DNA of 64,000 nucleotides from Mycobacterium celatum (GTDB lineage Bacteria; Actinomycetota; Actinomycetes; Mycobacteriales; Mycobacteriaceae): contig NZ_LQOM01000044.1 in NCBI RefSeq assembly GCF_002101595.1, positions 38,679 through 102,678 on the forward strand, written 5' to 3'. Positions 43,264 to 51,696 of this stretch are shown piece after piece (positions within the stretch are counted from its first letter, which is position 1; every line of letters begins with the position of its first letter). The translations under genes were made by a program, and so were the position numbers. Under the pieces are notes generated by a model, which saw only the letters and a program-made list of their open reading frames with translations, had not been told where the DNA came from and searched no databases.

Positions 43264-44436
43264 GTGCAGCTCGCGTTTGACGCCGAGGTCGAGGCGTTCC
43301 GGTCCGAATTCGTGGCGTTTCTCGACGAGCATTCGCCCGACGAAGCGAGCGCCGCCGAACGTCCCCGCTCGACAGCGCATATTCCGGAGTGGGCGCGGCA
43401 GTGGCAGCGGCTGTTGTTCGACCACGGCTGGCTGGTGCCCGGCAACCCGCCGGAGTTTGGTGGACGCAATGCCACGGTGTTGCAGCAATACGTGCATTTG
43501 GCGGAGCTGTCGCGGCGACGGGTTTACCAGAGCTTCAACCCACAGGGCATCGGCATCATCGCGGCGTCGGTGCTGTCGTTCGGAACCGACGAGCAAAAGC
43601 AGCGGTGGGCGGTGCCGATTCTGCGTGCCGAGATGACCGCCGCGTTGGGGATGAGCGAGCCCGGCGCGGGCTCGGATCTGGCCTCGTTGCGGACGCGGGC
43701 GGTGCGCGACGCAGATCACTTCGTGGTCAACGGGCAGAAGGTCTGGACGTCGGGTGCCCACGACGCCGACGTGCTGCTGACGTTCGTGCGCACCGATCCC
43801 GACGCGCCAAAACACAAGGGCATCAGCGTATTGCTGATCCCGACCGACACCCCGGGTGTGACGCGCCGGCCGTTCGCATCGGCGTCGGATCGCGACGACG
43901 TCGATTTCAACGAGGTGTTCTTCAGCGATGCGCGGGTGCCCGTCGAGAATTTGGTCGGCCCACTGGGCGAAGGGTGGCGGGTGGCGAACGGCTCGCTGGG
44001 TCACGAACGCACGATGCTGTGGCTGAGCTACGCCGACCGGCTGCGCGAACTGATCGCCGATTTCTGTCCGTCGGGCGTGGTGGAACGCGACGAATACGCA
44101 ACGCTAGCCATGGATTTCGAGGCATTGAGTCTGCTGGGTTCCGCAGCGCTTGCGCGCGCGGACCGTGGTGAGGAGGACGTGGCCGGCATGTCGGTGCTGA
44201 AGCTGCTCGGCTCGGAAGCCGTGCAGATTGCTTCCGAGCATGCGCTGAATGCCGCGGGCGCCGACGGCCTGGTTCACCCCGACGTCACCGGTCCGTACGC
44301 CCCGTTGAACCTCGACGCCCACTACGGCAGTTGGTTCGACCGCTACTTCCGCAGCTTCGCCGGCACGATCGCCGGCGGCACGTCGGAGATCCAGCGCAAC
44401 ATCATCGCCCAGCGGATCCTGGGCTTGCCCCGCTAA
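43264..44436 (+). CDS. Acyl-CoA dehydrogenase (FadE family)
   Basis: A 390-residue ACAD with ALGMSEPGAGSDLASLRTRA near residues 137-156 and VNGQKVWTSGAHDAD for FAD and substrate binding, and the C-terminal IAGGTSEIQRNIIAQRILGL. The Glu of the classical YEGT motif is Gly here, so the base may lie elsewhere, as in isovaleryl-type enzymes. GTG 43264 is chosen over the upstream ATG because GAGGAG lies 5 nt before it. It stands alone as a transcript facing a strong hairpin. Confidence 0.9.
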   Translation: MQLAFDAEVEAFRSEFVAFLDEHSPDEASAAERPRSTAHIPEWARQWQRLLFDHGWLVPGNPPEFGGRNATVLQQYVHLAELSRRRVYQSFNPQGIGIIAASVLSFGTDEQKQRWAVPILRAEMTAALGMSEPGAGSDLASLRTRAVRDADHFVVNGQKVWTSGAHDADVLLTFVRTDPDAPKHKGISVLLIPTDTPGVTRRPFASASDRDDVDFNEVFFSDARVPVENLVGPLGEGWRVANGSLGHERTMLWLSYADRLRELIADFCPSGVVERDEYATLAMDFEALSLLGSAALARADRGEEDVAGMSVLKLLGSEAVQIASEHALNAAGADGLVHPDVTGPYAPLNLDAHYGSWFDRYFRSFAGTIAGGTSEIQRNIIAQRILGLPR

Positions 44437-44441
44437 CTGAC

Positions 44442-44525
44442 GCACCTCTGAGCGCGAGCGTGCGCAAACCCGGCGTTGAGCGCGGCGTGTCGGCCGGGGA
44501 CACGCACGCTCGCGGTTAGAGGTGC
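44442..44525. terminator. Long hairpin between converging ACAD genes
   Basis: Arms at 44442-44464 and 44503-44525 pair over 23 bp with two mismatches around a 38-nt loop. The left arm starts 6 nt after the plus-strand ACAD stop, and the right arm includes the stop of the minus-strand ACAD (44516). It is probably a bidirectional terminator. There is no T-tract. Confidence 0.7.
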
Positions 44526-45304
44526 ACAAGTCGCGGCGCGGATCCGTTGGCCCGCAGGATGGCTCCAGCCTCCCGGGTGAGTTCCCTTGTGCTGCCGAGC
44601 AATCCGTCCAGCACCAGGACGCGCTTCACGTGGCGATGCAACTCATGCTCGGCGGTGAACCCGATCCCGCCGAGCACCTGCTGGCAGTGCCGGGCAGCGG
44701 TCAACGCGGCCTGGCCGGCGGCGGCCTTGGCCAGTAGGCAACCCAGCTCGTCGGACGCGCTCAGCAGCGTCGCCTCCGCCCCTTCGATCGCGACGAGAGT
44801 TTCCGCGAGCCGATGCCGGATCGCCTGAAACGAGGCGACCGGCCGGCCGAATTGCACGCGGTCCACGGCGTGTTGGCGGGCCAGCGACAGCATCGCCCGG
44901 CCGGCGCCGACCAGCCACCAGCCCAGCGCGCGCCGTCCGGCGGCCAGCGGCACCGGCTCGCCCGCGGCCACCCGCTGTATCGGCAAATCGCCGCCGAGCG
45001 CCGGGCCGGGCGGACCGTTGCGGTCCCAGACGACCCACGAACCGCCCGCGTACGGCAGCGGCACTGTTCCACCGCTATCGTGACCGGCCGCGCGCAGCAC
45101 GACGTCGTTGAGCACCGGCGCGTGGGCGCCGGTTTCGCCGAGCAGACGAAACACCAAAGGGATTGCAGTGTCGGGCATCTCGTCGAGCATGTCGAGCCAG
45201 CCGAGGTCGCTCAACGCCGCGTCGAGCTCCCCGCCCGAAGCGCCGGCCATCGTCTTGCGCAACCCCTCCTCGAGCAGCTGCAAGGATTCGATGTCCACGC
45301 TCAC
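44516..45304 (-). CDS. Acyl-CoA dehydrogenase small subunit (short ACAD-like)
   Basis: A 262-residue protein matching mainly the C-terminal half of ACADs (GAGRAMLSLARQHAVDRVQF, GRPVASFQAIRHRLAE, QQVLGGIGFTAEHELHRHVK); ordinary ACADs have about 380 residues. The N-terminal domain is reduced and lacks the usual FAD loops. It overlaps the larger ACAD by 4 bp (GTGA at 45304), the arrangement of the heteromeric FadE pairs of mycobacterial sterol side-chain oxidation. A joint alpha2-beta2 enzyme with the product at 45301-46389 is the likely form. The frame is open further upstream, but that part is the shadow of the neighbouring gene. Confidence 0.82.
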   Translation of the reverse strand: MSVDIESLQLLEEGLRKTMAGASGGELDAALSDLGWLDMLDEMPDTAIPLVFRLLGETGAHAPVLNDVVLRAAGHDSGGTVPLPYAGGSWVVWDRNGPPGPALGGDLPIQRVAAGEPVPLAAGRRALGWWLVGAGRAMLSLARQHAVDRVQFGRPVASFQAIRHRLAETLVAIEGAEATLLSASDELGCLLAKAAAGQAALTAARHCQQVLGGIGFTAEHELHRHVKRVLVLDGLLGSTRELTREAGAILRANGSAPRLVHL

Positions 45305-46389
45305 TCCTTGCCCAGATCCAACAGCCGGCGCGCGATGATGTTGCGCTGGATCTCGGCGGTGCCGCCGTAGATGGTCGCCGCGCGGGAATACAGGTACTCG
45401 GTGCGCCACTCCGACTCGTCGAGTTCGACCACACCGGGCAGCAGGTCGCGGGCCGTGTCGTAGAGGCGCTGCTCGGCGCCGGCCAGCAAGACCTTGTCGA
45501 TCGAGGTTTCCGGCCCCAGCCGCGCACCGTCGGCGAGCCGGTGCAGGGTGGCGCGGGACCGGCAGCGCAGCGTATGCAACGCCAAAAACGCTGCCCCCAA
45601 AGCGGAGTCGTCGGTATCGGTCGCCTCGGCGATCAGCCGGTCGAAGCGCGCATACAGGTACGCGATGCGCTGCCAGAAGCAGGTGGAACGCTCGTAGGGC
45701 AGCAAGTCCATCGCGAGCCGCCAGCCGTCTCCCGGCTTGCCGAGCATCCGGTCGCCGGGCACCACCACGTCGTCGAGGTACACCTCGCAGAACTCGTCGA
45801 CGCCGTGCATGGTGCGCAGCGGCCGGATGGTGATGCCCGGGGTGTCCATGTCGACGAAGAACGCCGTGATGCCGCCGTAGCCGGGTGCGGTCCGGGTCAG
45901 CAGGACGCAACGGGTCGAGTACTGGGCAAAGCTTGTCCACACCTTCTGCCCGTTGACAATCCAGTCGTCTCCTTCGGGCACGGCGCGGGTGGTCAGTGAC
46001 GCCAGGTCGCTACCCGAACCCGGTTCGGAAAAGCCCTGACACCATTGCTCGCGGCCGGACAGCAGCCGCGGCACCATTTCCGCGGCGAGTTCCGGTGGGG
46101 CGTAATCGATCATCGTCGGGGCGAGAACCTCGACCATTGAATACGGCCCCGGCTCGGCCAGGCCCCGGCCGACCACTTCCTCGCCGACGACCGCGCGAAG
46201 CATTGCGGGCCCGCCCAATCCGCCGACTTCGACGGGCCAGCCGTATCGCATCCAGTCAGCGTCGTATAGCGCCCGGTGGACCCGGGCGAGCTGACGCAGG
46301 TTTCCCTGCAGCGAACGATCCGGCCCCGGCGTCAGGTCGTTCTCGTCGAGCCAGGCGCGCAGATCGGCCCGGAACTGCTCGACTTTCAT
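45301..46389 (-). CDS. Acyl-CoA dehydrogenase large subunit
   Basis: A 362-residue ACAD. It has CQGFSEPGSGSDLASLTTRA, VNGQKVWTSFAQYSTRCVLL and a C-terminal AATIYGGTAEIQRNIIARRL, where the common YEGT Glu is Gly. ATG 46389 overlaps the stop of the NTF2-like gene by 4 bp, and the gene is followed with GTGA overlap by the short ACAD-like subunit. The pairing argues for a heteromeric dehydrogenase acting on a bulky, probably ring-bearing acyl-CoA, by analogy with mycobacterial FadE26-27 and FadE28-29. Confidence 0.88.
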   Translation of the reverse strand: MKVEQFRADLRAWLDENDLTPGPDRSLQGNLRQLARVHRALYDADWMRYGWPVEVGGLGGPAMLRAVVGEEVVGRGLAEPGPYSMVEVLAPTMIDYAPPELAAEMVPRLLSGREQWCQGFSEPGSGSDLASLTTRAVPEGDDWIVNGQKVWTSFAQYSTRCVLLTRTAPGYGGITAFFVDMDTPGITIRPLRTMHGVDEFCEVYLDDVVVPGDRMLGKPGDGWRLAMDLLPYERSTCFWQRIAYLYARFDRLIAEATDTDDSALGAAFLALHTLRCRSRATLHRLADGARLGPETSIDKVLLAGAEQRLYDTARDLLPGVVELDESEWRTEYLYSRAATIYGGTAEIQRNIIARRLLDLGKE

Positions 46390-46805
46390 GCAGGTGGACG
46401 CCCGACGGCATGCGGCCGCCCGGAGTCGTGCGCGCCGCTGCGCCGGATGAACGTCATCGCGCGGGTTTTCAGCCGCCAGCCGTCGGCCGTGCGCACATAG
46501 GTGTCGTTGTAGTAGCCGATCCGCATGTCGTGGGTGGCATGGTCGATGAAGCACAGCGGCTGCGTGCCGGTCGCGGTGTCGCCGTCCAGCTCGATCGCCG
46601 GTGTCGCGGTCAGGAACAAGCCCTTGGGGGCGGCGTCCACCAGTACGGGAAACCGGTCCAGGGAATAGGTTTCGCCGAAGGCGCTGTACGTGCCGTCCGG
46701 TGTGAACACTTGCACCAGCCCGTCGATGTCTTCTTGGGTGATGGTGACCGCGTAGCGGGCGAGCAGCTGCTGAATCTCGACGAGGTCGTCAGTTCTTGTT
46801 GGCAT
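46386..46805 (-). CDS. SnoaL/NTF2-like protein
   Basis: A 139-residue alpha+beta barrel protein. VEIQQLLARYAVTITQEDID and GLVQVFTPDGTYSAFG form the N-terminal helices and first strands, and YYNDTYVRTADGWRLKTRAM the last strands. The SnoaL-like family includes cyclases, dehydratases and ketosteroid-isomerase-like enzymes. It lies between the M38 gene (17-bp overlap) and the ACAD (4-bp overlap), so it belongs to the same pathway. Catalytic residues cannot be fixed. Confidence 0.82.
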   Translation of the reverse strand: MPTRTDDLVEIQQLLARYAVTITQEDIDGLVQVFTPDGTYSAFGETYSLDRFPVLVDAAPKGLFLTATPAIELDGDTATGTQPLCFIDHATHDMRIGYYNDTYVRTADGWRLKTRAMTFIRRSGAHDSGRPHAVGRPPA

Positions 46806-48003
46806 ACACCTTGCCGCCTTTCATGACGAACTGCACATTCTGGGTAACGCTGATGTCGGACAACGGATCTCCCGGCACGCCGATGACATCGGCGAGCAGT
46901 CCCTCGGCCAGCCGTCCCCGGTCCGTGGCGTCGATCAGTTCGGCCGCCGTGACCGTCGCCGCCCGCAGCACCGCCAGCGGCGGCAATCCCAGCTCCACCA
47001 GCGTGACGAGCTCGTCGGCGTTGCGGCCGTGGGGAATCGCCGGGGCGTCCGTGCCGACGGCAATCTTGACGCCGGCCTCATAGGCGGCCAGCACCGACTT
47101 GCGGGCCCGGGGAAACATCTCGGCGGCCTTCTCCTGCAGCTCGGGCGGGGCGTGCGAGACATCCATCGCGTCGGCCAGCCGCCGCGTGGTGACCAGGAAG
47201 GTGCCGTGCTCGACCATCCTCGCGATGGCGTCGTGGTCGATCAGGAAGCCGTGCTCGATGCAGTCGATGCCCGCTGCCACCGCATGCCGAACGGCGTCGG
47301 CGCCGTGCGTGTGCGCGGCCACCCGCAGGCCGCGGCGATGCGCCTCGTCGACGATCGCGCGCAGCTCGTCGTCGGAATAGTGCTGGGCGCCAGGCGGTCC
47401 CGTCATTGACATGACACCGCCCGAGCAGCACACCTTGATCAGCTGCGCGCCGTGCTTGATCTGGTAGCGCACCGCCTTGCGGATTTCGTCGATGCCGTTG
47501 GCAATGCCCTCCTCGACGGTCAGGTCCAGCACGTGGGGTGCGAATGCGGCGAACATCGTCGGATCCAGGTGCCCGCCGGTGGGCGTGATCGCATGCCCGG
47601 CCGGCACCACCCGCGGACCGTCGATCCAGCCGGCGTCGATCGCGTTGCCGAGCGCCACGTCGAGCAGATAGCCGCCGGTCTTGACGAACAGCCCGAGGTT
47701 GCGCACCGTGGTGAACCCGGCCCGCAGCGTGCGGCGCGCGTTGCCGACCGCGCGCAAGACGCGGGTCGGCGGGTCGTCCTGGACCTGGGACAGCCCGGGC
47801 TTTTCCCCGCGGCCGCCCATCAGCAGGTTGACCTCCATGTCCATCAGCCCGGGCAGCAGGATCTGGTCGCCGAGGTCGATCACGTCACCTTCCGGTGCGC
47901 CACCGACGCCGACGATGCGCTCACCGTCGATCCGCAAGACGCCCGGCCGGACGATCTCGCCGGCGTCGATGTCGAGAAGCCCAGCTGCCTTGAGCGTCAA
48001 CAC
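46789..48003 (-). CDS. M38-type amidohydrolase with altered HxH metal motif
   Basis: A 404-residue amidohydrolase of the imidazolonepropionase/prolidase-like group. Recognised parts are LIKVCCSGGV (lysine position), AAHTHGADAV, CIEHGFLI and AVGTDAPAIPHG, with a beta-sandwich at both ends. The first-strand signature, normally D-x-H-x-H, reads LPGLMDMEVN, so Glu57 and Asn59 replace both histidines. It may bind one metal or use another. The start is GTG 48003. It is preceded by a 111-residue protein and followed by the NTF2-like gene. Confidence 0.85.
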   Translation of the reverse strand: MLTLKAAGLLDIDAGEIVRPGVLRIDGERIVGVGGAPEGDVIDLGDQILLPGLMDMEVNLLMGGRGEKPGLSQVQDDPPTRVLRAVGNARRTLRAGFTTVRNLGLFVKTGGYLLDVALGNAIDAGWIDGPRVVPAGHAITPTGGHLDPTMFAAFAPHVLDLTVEEGIANGIDEIRKAVRYQIKHGAQLIKVCCSGGVMSMTGPPGAQHYSDDELRAIVDEAHRRGLRVAAHTHGADAVRHAVAAGIDCIEHGFLIDHDAIARMVEHGTFLVTTRRLADAMDVSHAPPELQEKAAEMFPRARKSVLAAYEAGVKIAVGTDAPAIPHGRNADELVTLVELGLPPLAVLRAATVTAAELIDATDRGRLAEGLLADVIGVPGDPLSDISVTQNVQFVMKGGKVYANKN

Positions 48004-48006
48004 GGC

Positions 48007-48342
48007 TCAGATCACCGGTTCCTTGACCAGCTCCACCCATGCGGCGCCGCTGTCGGGGACTCGTGGTTGCTTCCACGCCTCCACCGGAAACGACACCATG
48101 ATCAGCGACTGCATCAGATGCATGAGCGTGCGGGCGTCCTCGGGCAGGTCATCCAATGGGAACTTGTCACAGTAGGCGATCACGTCGTTGAGACGGGGGA
48201 AGGCGGCGTCGTAGAACTCCTGCAGCTCGCTCATCGACGAGGCCAGCCGTTTGGCGTAGCGCTCCGGCTCGGTGGCCAGATCCCACTCCAAAAATGGCTC
48301 CAGGTCCGCGAATTCGGTCGGGAGCTTACTTGCGGTGGCCAT
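48007..48342 (-). CDS. Conserved small protein next to a Rieske oxygenase
   Basis: A 111-residue acidic protein of no family that I recognise. It is predicted mostly helical (DLATEPERYAKRLASSMSEL, DDLPEDARTLMHLMQSLIMV) and lacks a signal peptide, Cys motifs or nucleotide motifs. Its start overlaps the Rieske oxygenase gene by 17 bp, and the M38 gene follows 3 nt after it. It may be a small subunit or stabilising partner of the oxygenase; that is inference from position only. Confidence 0.7.
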   Translation of the reverse strand: MATASKLPTEFADLEPFLEWDLATEPERYAKRLASSMSELQEFYDAAFPRLNDVIAYCDKFPLDDLPEDARTLMHLMQSLIMVSFPVEAWKQPRVPDSGAAWVELVKEPVI

Positions 48343-49603
48343 TGTTGCGGTACTCCTTCACGTAGTCTGCGGTCGTCTTGTGCAGATGACGGATCAAGAC
48401 TTCCTGGTCGCACAGCAGGAACTCTTTGACGGCCCGCGTGCCGATCATCGTCTGGGTCGCTTCCAGCGTGTTGGCGTCCTGCAGCGCGTACTCCTTGAAC
48501 GTCACCGCGGCCAGTTCCTGGGCCAGGCGTTCCCGCGCGTTACGCGGCGGAACGAAATACAGCGTGCACTCGAAGATGTGCTTGTCCACCGCGGTAGGCC
48601 AGTAGTGGTAGGTCAGGAACCAGCCCGGCTCCCATATCAGCAGCATGAAGTTCGGGTAGAAGAGCCACGAGTCGATGCCCCACTGCGGCACCCTCTTCAC
48701 GTTGACACCCGGTGGCAGCTCCAGGTTCTCGATGATCTCCGGCTTGTCCCACGGGCCGAACAACCCGCTGCGCAACACCTGGTCCATCGGTTTGACCATG
48801 GACATGTCCGGGGGCGGTGCCTGACCACCCCAGGTCGACTGCAGATTGTGCGGGCCGGCCAATTCGTAATGCAGCGCCTCGTAGCCGAACTTTTGGATCT
48901 TGGCGGCTTCTTCCTTGGTGTACTGCCCCTGGTGCAGGATCGGCGCGTGGTAGAACTCGACGAACGCGTCGATGAACAGCTTCCAGTTACTGCCGACCTC
49001 GGCCCGGTAGGAGTAGGTCTCGGTCATCTCGTGGAACGGGTAGCCCTCGATGCTCTTAGCCAGCCGGCCGAGGTAATCCGTCAACGGCTGCGCGTTGTCG
49101 TCGAGGTTGACGAAGATGAACCCTTCCCACACCTCGCAGCGCACCGGCGCAAGCCCATATTGGCTCTTGTCGACGTCGAAGAACTCGTCCTCCTGCTGGA
49201 TGAAGGTCAGTTCGCCGTCGAGGCTGTAGCGCCAGGCGTGGTACTTGCAGGTGAATTGGCGGCAGGTACCCGAGGTCTCCTCATGCGGATAGTCGTTCCA
49301 CACCAGTTTGTTTCCCCGGTGACGGCAGACATTGTGAAACGCCTTGATCGACCCGTCCTTGGTCTTGACCACGATCACCGAGATGCCCGGTCCGGCCGAC
49401 GGCAGCTCCTTGGTGAAGTAGCTGCCCGTGCGTGGCAGCCGTTCCACCCGGCCGACATTGAGCCAGGTCCGCTTGAAGATTGCCTCGCGCTCGGCTTCGA
49501 AAAACGCGGGGTCGATCGAGTCGGTGTAGTCCACCGGCCCGGTGCCCAGTTCCGGATAGCTCTCCGTCCAGCTTCCCGCAGCCGGCTTGGTGAAATGTGG
49601 CAC
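48326..49603 (-). CDS. Rieske non-heme iron oxygenase, alpha subunit
   Basis: A 425-residue ring-hydroxylating oxygenase. The Rieske [2Fe-2S] ligands are Cys93 and His95 (CRH), then Cys119 and His122 (CKYH); the 23-residue spacer is longer than the usual 15-21. The catalytic iron site is in DAFVEFYHAPILHQGQ with two His. GTG 49603 is preferred to ATG 49648, since GAGAGG lies about 9 nt upstream and the longer form would overlap the CMD gene. It needs a ferredoxin and reductase, not encoded next to it. Confidence 0.9.
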   Translation of the reverse strand: MPHFTKPAAGSWTESYPELGTGPVDYTDSIDPAFFEAEREAIFKRTWLNVGRVERLPRTGSYFTKELPSAGPGISVIVVKTKDGSIKAFHNVCRHRGNKLVWNDYPHEETSGTCRQFTCKYHAWRYSLDGELTFIQQEDEFFDVDKSQYGLAPVRCEVWEGFIFVNLDDNAQPLTDYLGRLAKSIEGYPFHEMTETYSYRAEVGSNWKLFIDAFVEFYHAPILHQGQYTKEEAAKIQKFGYEALHYELAGPHNLQSTWGGQAPPPDMSMVKPMDQVLRSGLFGPWDKPEIIENLELPPGVNVKRVPQWGIDSWLFYPNFMLLIWEPGWFLTYHYWPTAVDKHIFECTLYFVPPRNARERLAQELAAVTFKEYALQDANTLEATQTMIGTRAVKEFLLCDQEVLIRHLHKTTADYVKEYRNNGHRK

Positions 49604-49622
49604 GGTATTACCTCTCTTGTTC

Positions 49623-50150
49623 CTAGCCTTGTTCCACTTCGACACCAAAGGTGTTCAGCGCCATCGCCAGTGCGGTGTAGCCCCCGATCGTGAAGACCAG
49701 ATCCATCCGCTGCTTTTCGTCGAGTCGCTCGCTCAGCGCGGCCCAGGTCGCATCCGACAGGTTGGACTTCTCGTCGAGCTCGTCCACCGCGCCCACCACC
49801 GCGCGGTCGAATTCGTCTGCCGGGTCGCCGGATTGGATTGCGGAGATATCGCTGTCCGACAGCCCCGCTTTCTTGCCCAGCTTCACGTGGTGCGTCCATT
49901 CGTAGGCGCAGCCCCGCCGATGCGCGACCCGCAGGATCACCTGCTCGCGGACGCGTGGCGGCAGCGTGGAGGCCGACAGCAGGTAAAAGCTGAACCGCAG
50001 AAATGCGCGGGTCAGGTCGGGATGGCGCACCAGGGTGGCCAGCAGGTTGCCCGCATCGTCGGGGTTTCGCCGTTCCTCGGGCAACATGCCGGCCACCGCG
50101 TGCCGGACGGCGTCGTCCCACTCGTCCGCCGGTAGCGGGGACAGACGCAT
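49623..50150 (-). CDS. Carboxymuconolactone decarboxylase (AhpD/CMD) family protein
   Basis: A 175-residue all-helical protein. LPPRVREQVILRVAHRRGCA and YEWTHHVKLGKKAGLSDSDI give the CMD motif; one Cys and the downstream His pair are present, but the CxxC of AhpD peroxidases is not, so a decarboxylase- or hydrolase-like role is more likely. ATG 50150 has GGAGGG upstream. The frame is open for 2.7 kb further upstream, but that is a shadow of genes on the other strand. It is the first gene of the eight-gene operon, 18 nt from operator site C. Confidence 0.83.
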   Translation of the reverse strand: MRLSPLPADEWDDAVRHAVAGMLPEERRNPDDAGNLLATLVRHPDLTRAFLRFSFYLLSASTLPPRVREQVILRVAHRRGCAYEWTHHVKLGKKAGLSDSDISAIQSGDPADEFDRAVVGAVDELDEKSNLSDATWAALSERLDEKQRMDLVFTIGGYTALAMALNTFGVEVEQG

Positions 50151-50167
50151 AGAGCCCTCCTCGGTTT

Positions 50168-50184
50168 GGAGAATCATATTCTCA
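50168..50184. promoter_or_regulatory. GAGAAT palindrome, site C (CMD-Rieske operon)
   Basis: GGAGAATCATATTCTCA: inverted repeat GAGAAT-N3-ATTCTC at 50169-50183. It begins 18 nt upstream of the CMD start codon, in the position of a promoter or first transcribed bases. Confidence 0.72.
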
Positions 50185-50345
50185 TATTTGACCAATAGAT
50201 TTCCACGATCCAGCCGATTGGTCAATACCGGCAAAGAAGGTGGTCGCCACCTGCGCAAACGACAGCCGGACAGGCCGGCTCGCGGGTACCGTCGGATCAC
50301 GGGCACCGCCCTGGTGGTCCGGGCAAGATGTTGATTCTCGCGATC

Positions 50346-50362
50346 TGAGAAGCTAATTTTCA
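50346..50362. promoter_or_regulatory. GAGAAT palindrome, degenerate site D (beta-oxidation operon)
   Basis: TGAGAAGCTAATTTTCA keeps the outer TGAGA...TCA bases and the spacing of the other sites but has mismatches inside. It lies 22 nt upstream of the amidohydrolase start. TTCTC at 50335 and GAGAA at 50347 form a further overlapping inverted repeat. Confidence 0.5.
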
Positions 50363-50384
50363 TAGTCATGGAAAGGACCGTCCA

Positions 50385-51680
50385 ATGAACAAAGACGACA
50401 TGATCCTGATCAGCGTCGACGACCACATCGTCGAGCCGCCCGACATGTTCAAGAACCACCTGGCGAAGAAGTACATCGACGACGCTCCGCGGCTGGTGCA
50501 CAACCCGGACGGCTCCGACACCTGGCAGTTCCGCGACACCGTGATTCCCAACGTCGCGCTGAACGCGGTGGCCGGCCGGCCCAAGGAGGAGTACGGGCTG
50601 GAGCCGCAGGGCCTCGACGAAATCCGGCCCGGTTGCTACAACGTCGACGAGCGGGTCAAGGACATGAACGCCGGCGGCATCCTGGGGTCGATCTGCTTCC
50701 CGTCGTTCCCGGGTTTCGCCGGGCGGCTGTTCGCCACCGAGGACCCGGATTTCTCGCTGGCGCTGGTGCAGGCCTACAACGACTGGCACATCGACGAATG
50801 GTGCGGGGCGTACCCGGCACGGTTCATCCCGATGGCGCTGCCGGTGATCTGGGACGCCGAGAAGTGCGCCGCCGAGGTCCGCCGGGTGTCGAAGAAGGGT
50901 GTGCACGCGCTGACGTTCACCGAGAACCCGGCCGCGATGGGTTACCCCAGCTTCCACGACGACTACTGGACCCCATTGTGGAAAGCGTTGTGCGACACCA
51001 ACACCGTGCTCAACGTGCACATCGGTTCGTCGGGCCGATTGGCCATCACCGCGCCGGACGCACCGATGGACGTGATGATCACGCTGCAGCCGATGAACAT
51101 CGTGCAGGCGGCCGCGGATCTGTTGTGGTCCAAGCCCATCAAGCAGTACCCGGACCTCAAGATCGCGTTGAGCGAGGGCGGCACCGGGTGGATTCCCTAC
51201 TTTTTGGAGCGGGTGGACCGCACCTACGAGATGCATTCGACATGGACGCATCAGAACTTCGGCGGCAAGCTGCCTTCCGAGGTGTTCCGCGAGCACTTCC
51301 TGACCTGCTTCATTTCCGACCCGGTAGGTGTGAAGCTGCGCAACATGATCGGCGTCGACAACATCTGCTGGGAGGCCGACTACCCCCACAGTGACTCGAT
51401 GTGGCCGGGCGCTCCCGAGGAGCTGTGGGAGGTGCTCTCGGAGAACAACGTGCCCGACGACGAGATCAACAAGATGACCCACGAGAACGCGATGCGCTGG
51501 TACTCGTTCGACCCGTTCAGCCACATCTCCCGCGAGCAGGCGACGGTCGGCGCGCTGCGCAAAGCCGCTGAGGGGCATGACGTTTCGATCCGGGCGCTGA
51601 GCCACCACAAGGAGCGGTCCGGCTCGTCGTTCGCGGAGTTCGCTGCCAGTGCCAAGTCGTTGACCGGCAACACCGACTGA
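50385..51680 (+). CDS. Amidohydrolase (PF04909, amidohydrolase-2 type)
   Basis: A 431-residue TIM-barrel hydrolase. The N-terminal metal motif is LISVDDHIVEPPDMF, a middle His is in NVHIGSSG, and the C-terminal metal Asp is in WEADYPHSDSMWPGA. It is related to, but clearly distinct from, the protein encoded at 30926. It heads the plus-strand beta-oxidation operon; a 91-bp gap with a long hairpin separates it from the next gene. Typical reactions are hydrolysis or decarboxylation of ring-opened intermediates. Confidence 0.88.
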   Translation: MNKDDMILISVDDHIVEPPDMFKNHLAKKYIDDAPRLVHNPDGSDTWQFRDTVIPNVALNAVAGRPKEEYGLEPQGLDEIRPGCYNVDERVKDMNAGGILGSICFPSFPGFAGRLFATEDPDFSLALVQAYNDWHIDEWCGAYPARFIPMALPVIWDAEKCAAEVRRVSKKGVHALTFTENPAAMGYPSFHDDYWTPLWKALCDTNTVLNVHIGSSGRLAITAPDAPMDVMITLQPMNIVQAAADLLWSKPIKQYPDLKIALSEGGTGWIPYFLERVDRTYEMHSTWTHQNFGGKLPSEVFREHFLTCFISDPVGVKLRNMIGVDNICWEADYPHSDSMWPGAPEELWEVLSENNVPDDEINKMTHENAMRWYSFDPFSHISREQATVGALRKAAEGHDVSIRALSHHKERSGSSFAEFAASAKSLTGNTD

Positions 51681-51696
51681 CGCGCGCCATACCGCA

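Noticed and set aside
44516..45940. A 474-codon form of the small ACAD gene
   Set aside because: The upstream 210 codons are the shadow of the larger ACAD in another frame; GTG 45304 with a GTGA overlap gives a sensible start.
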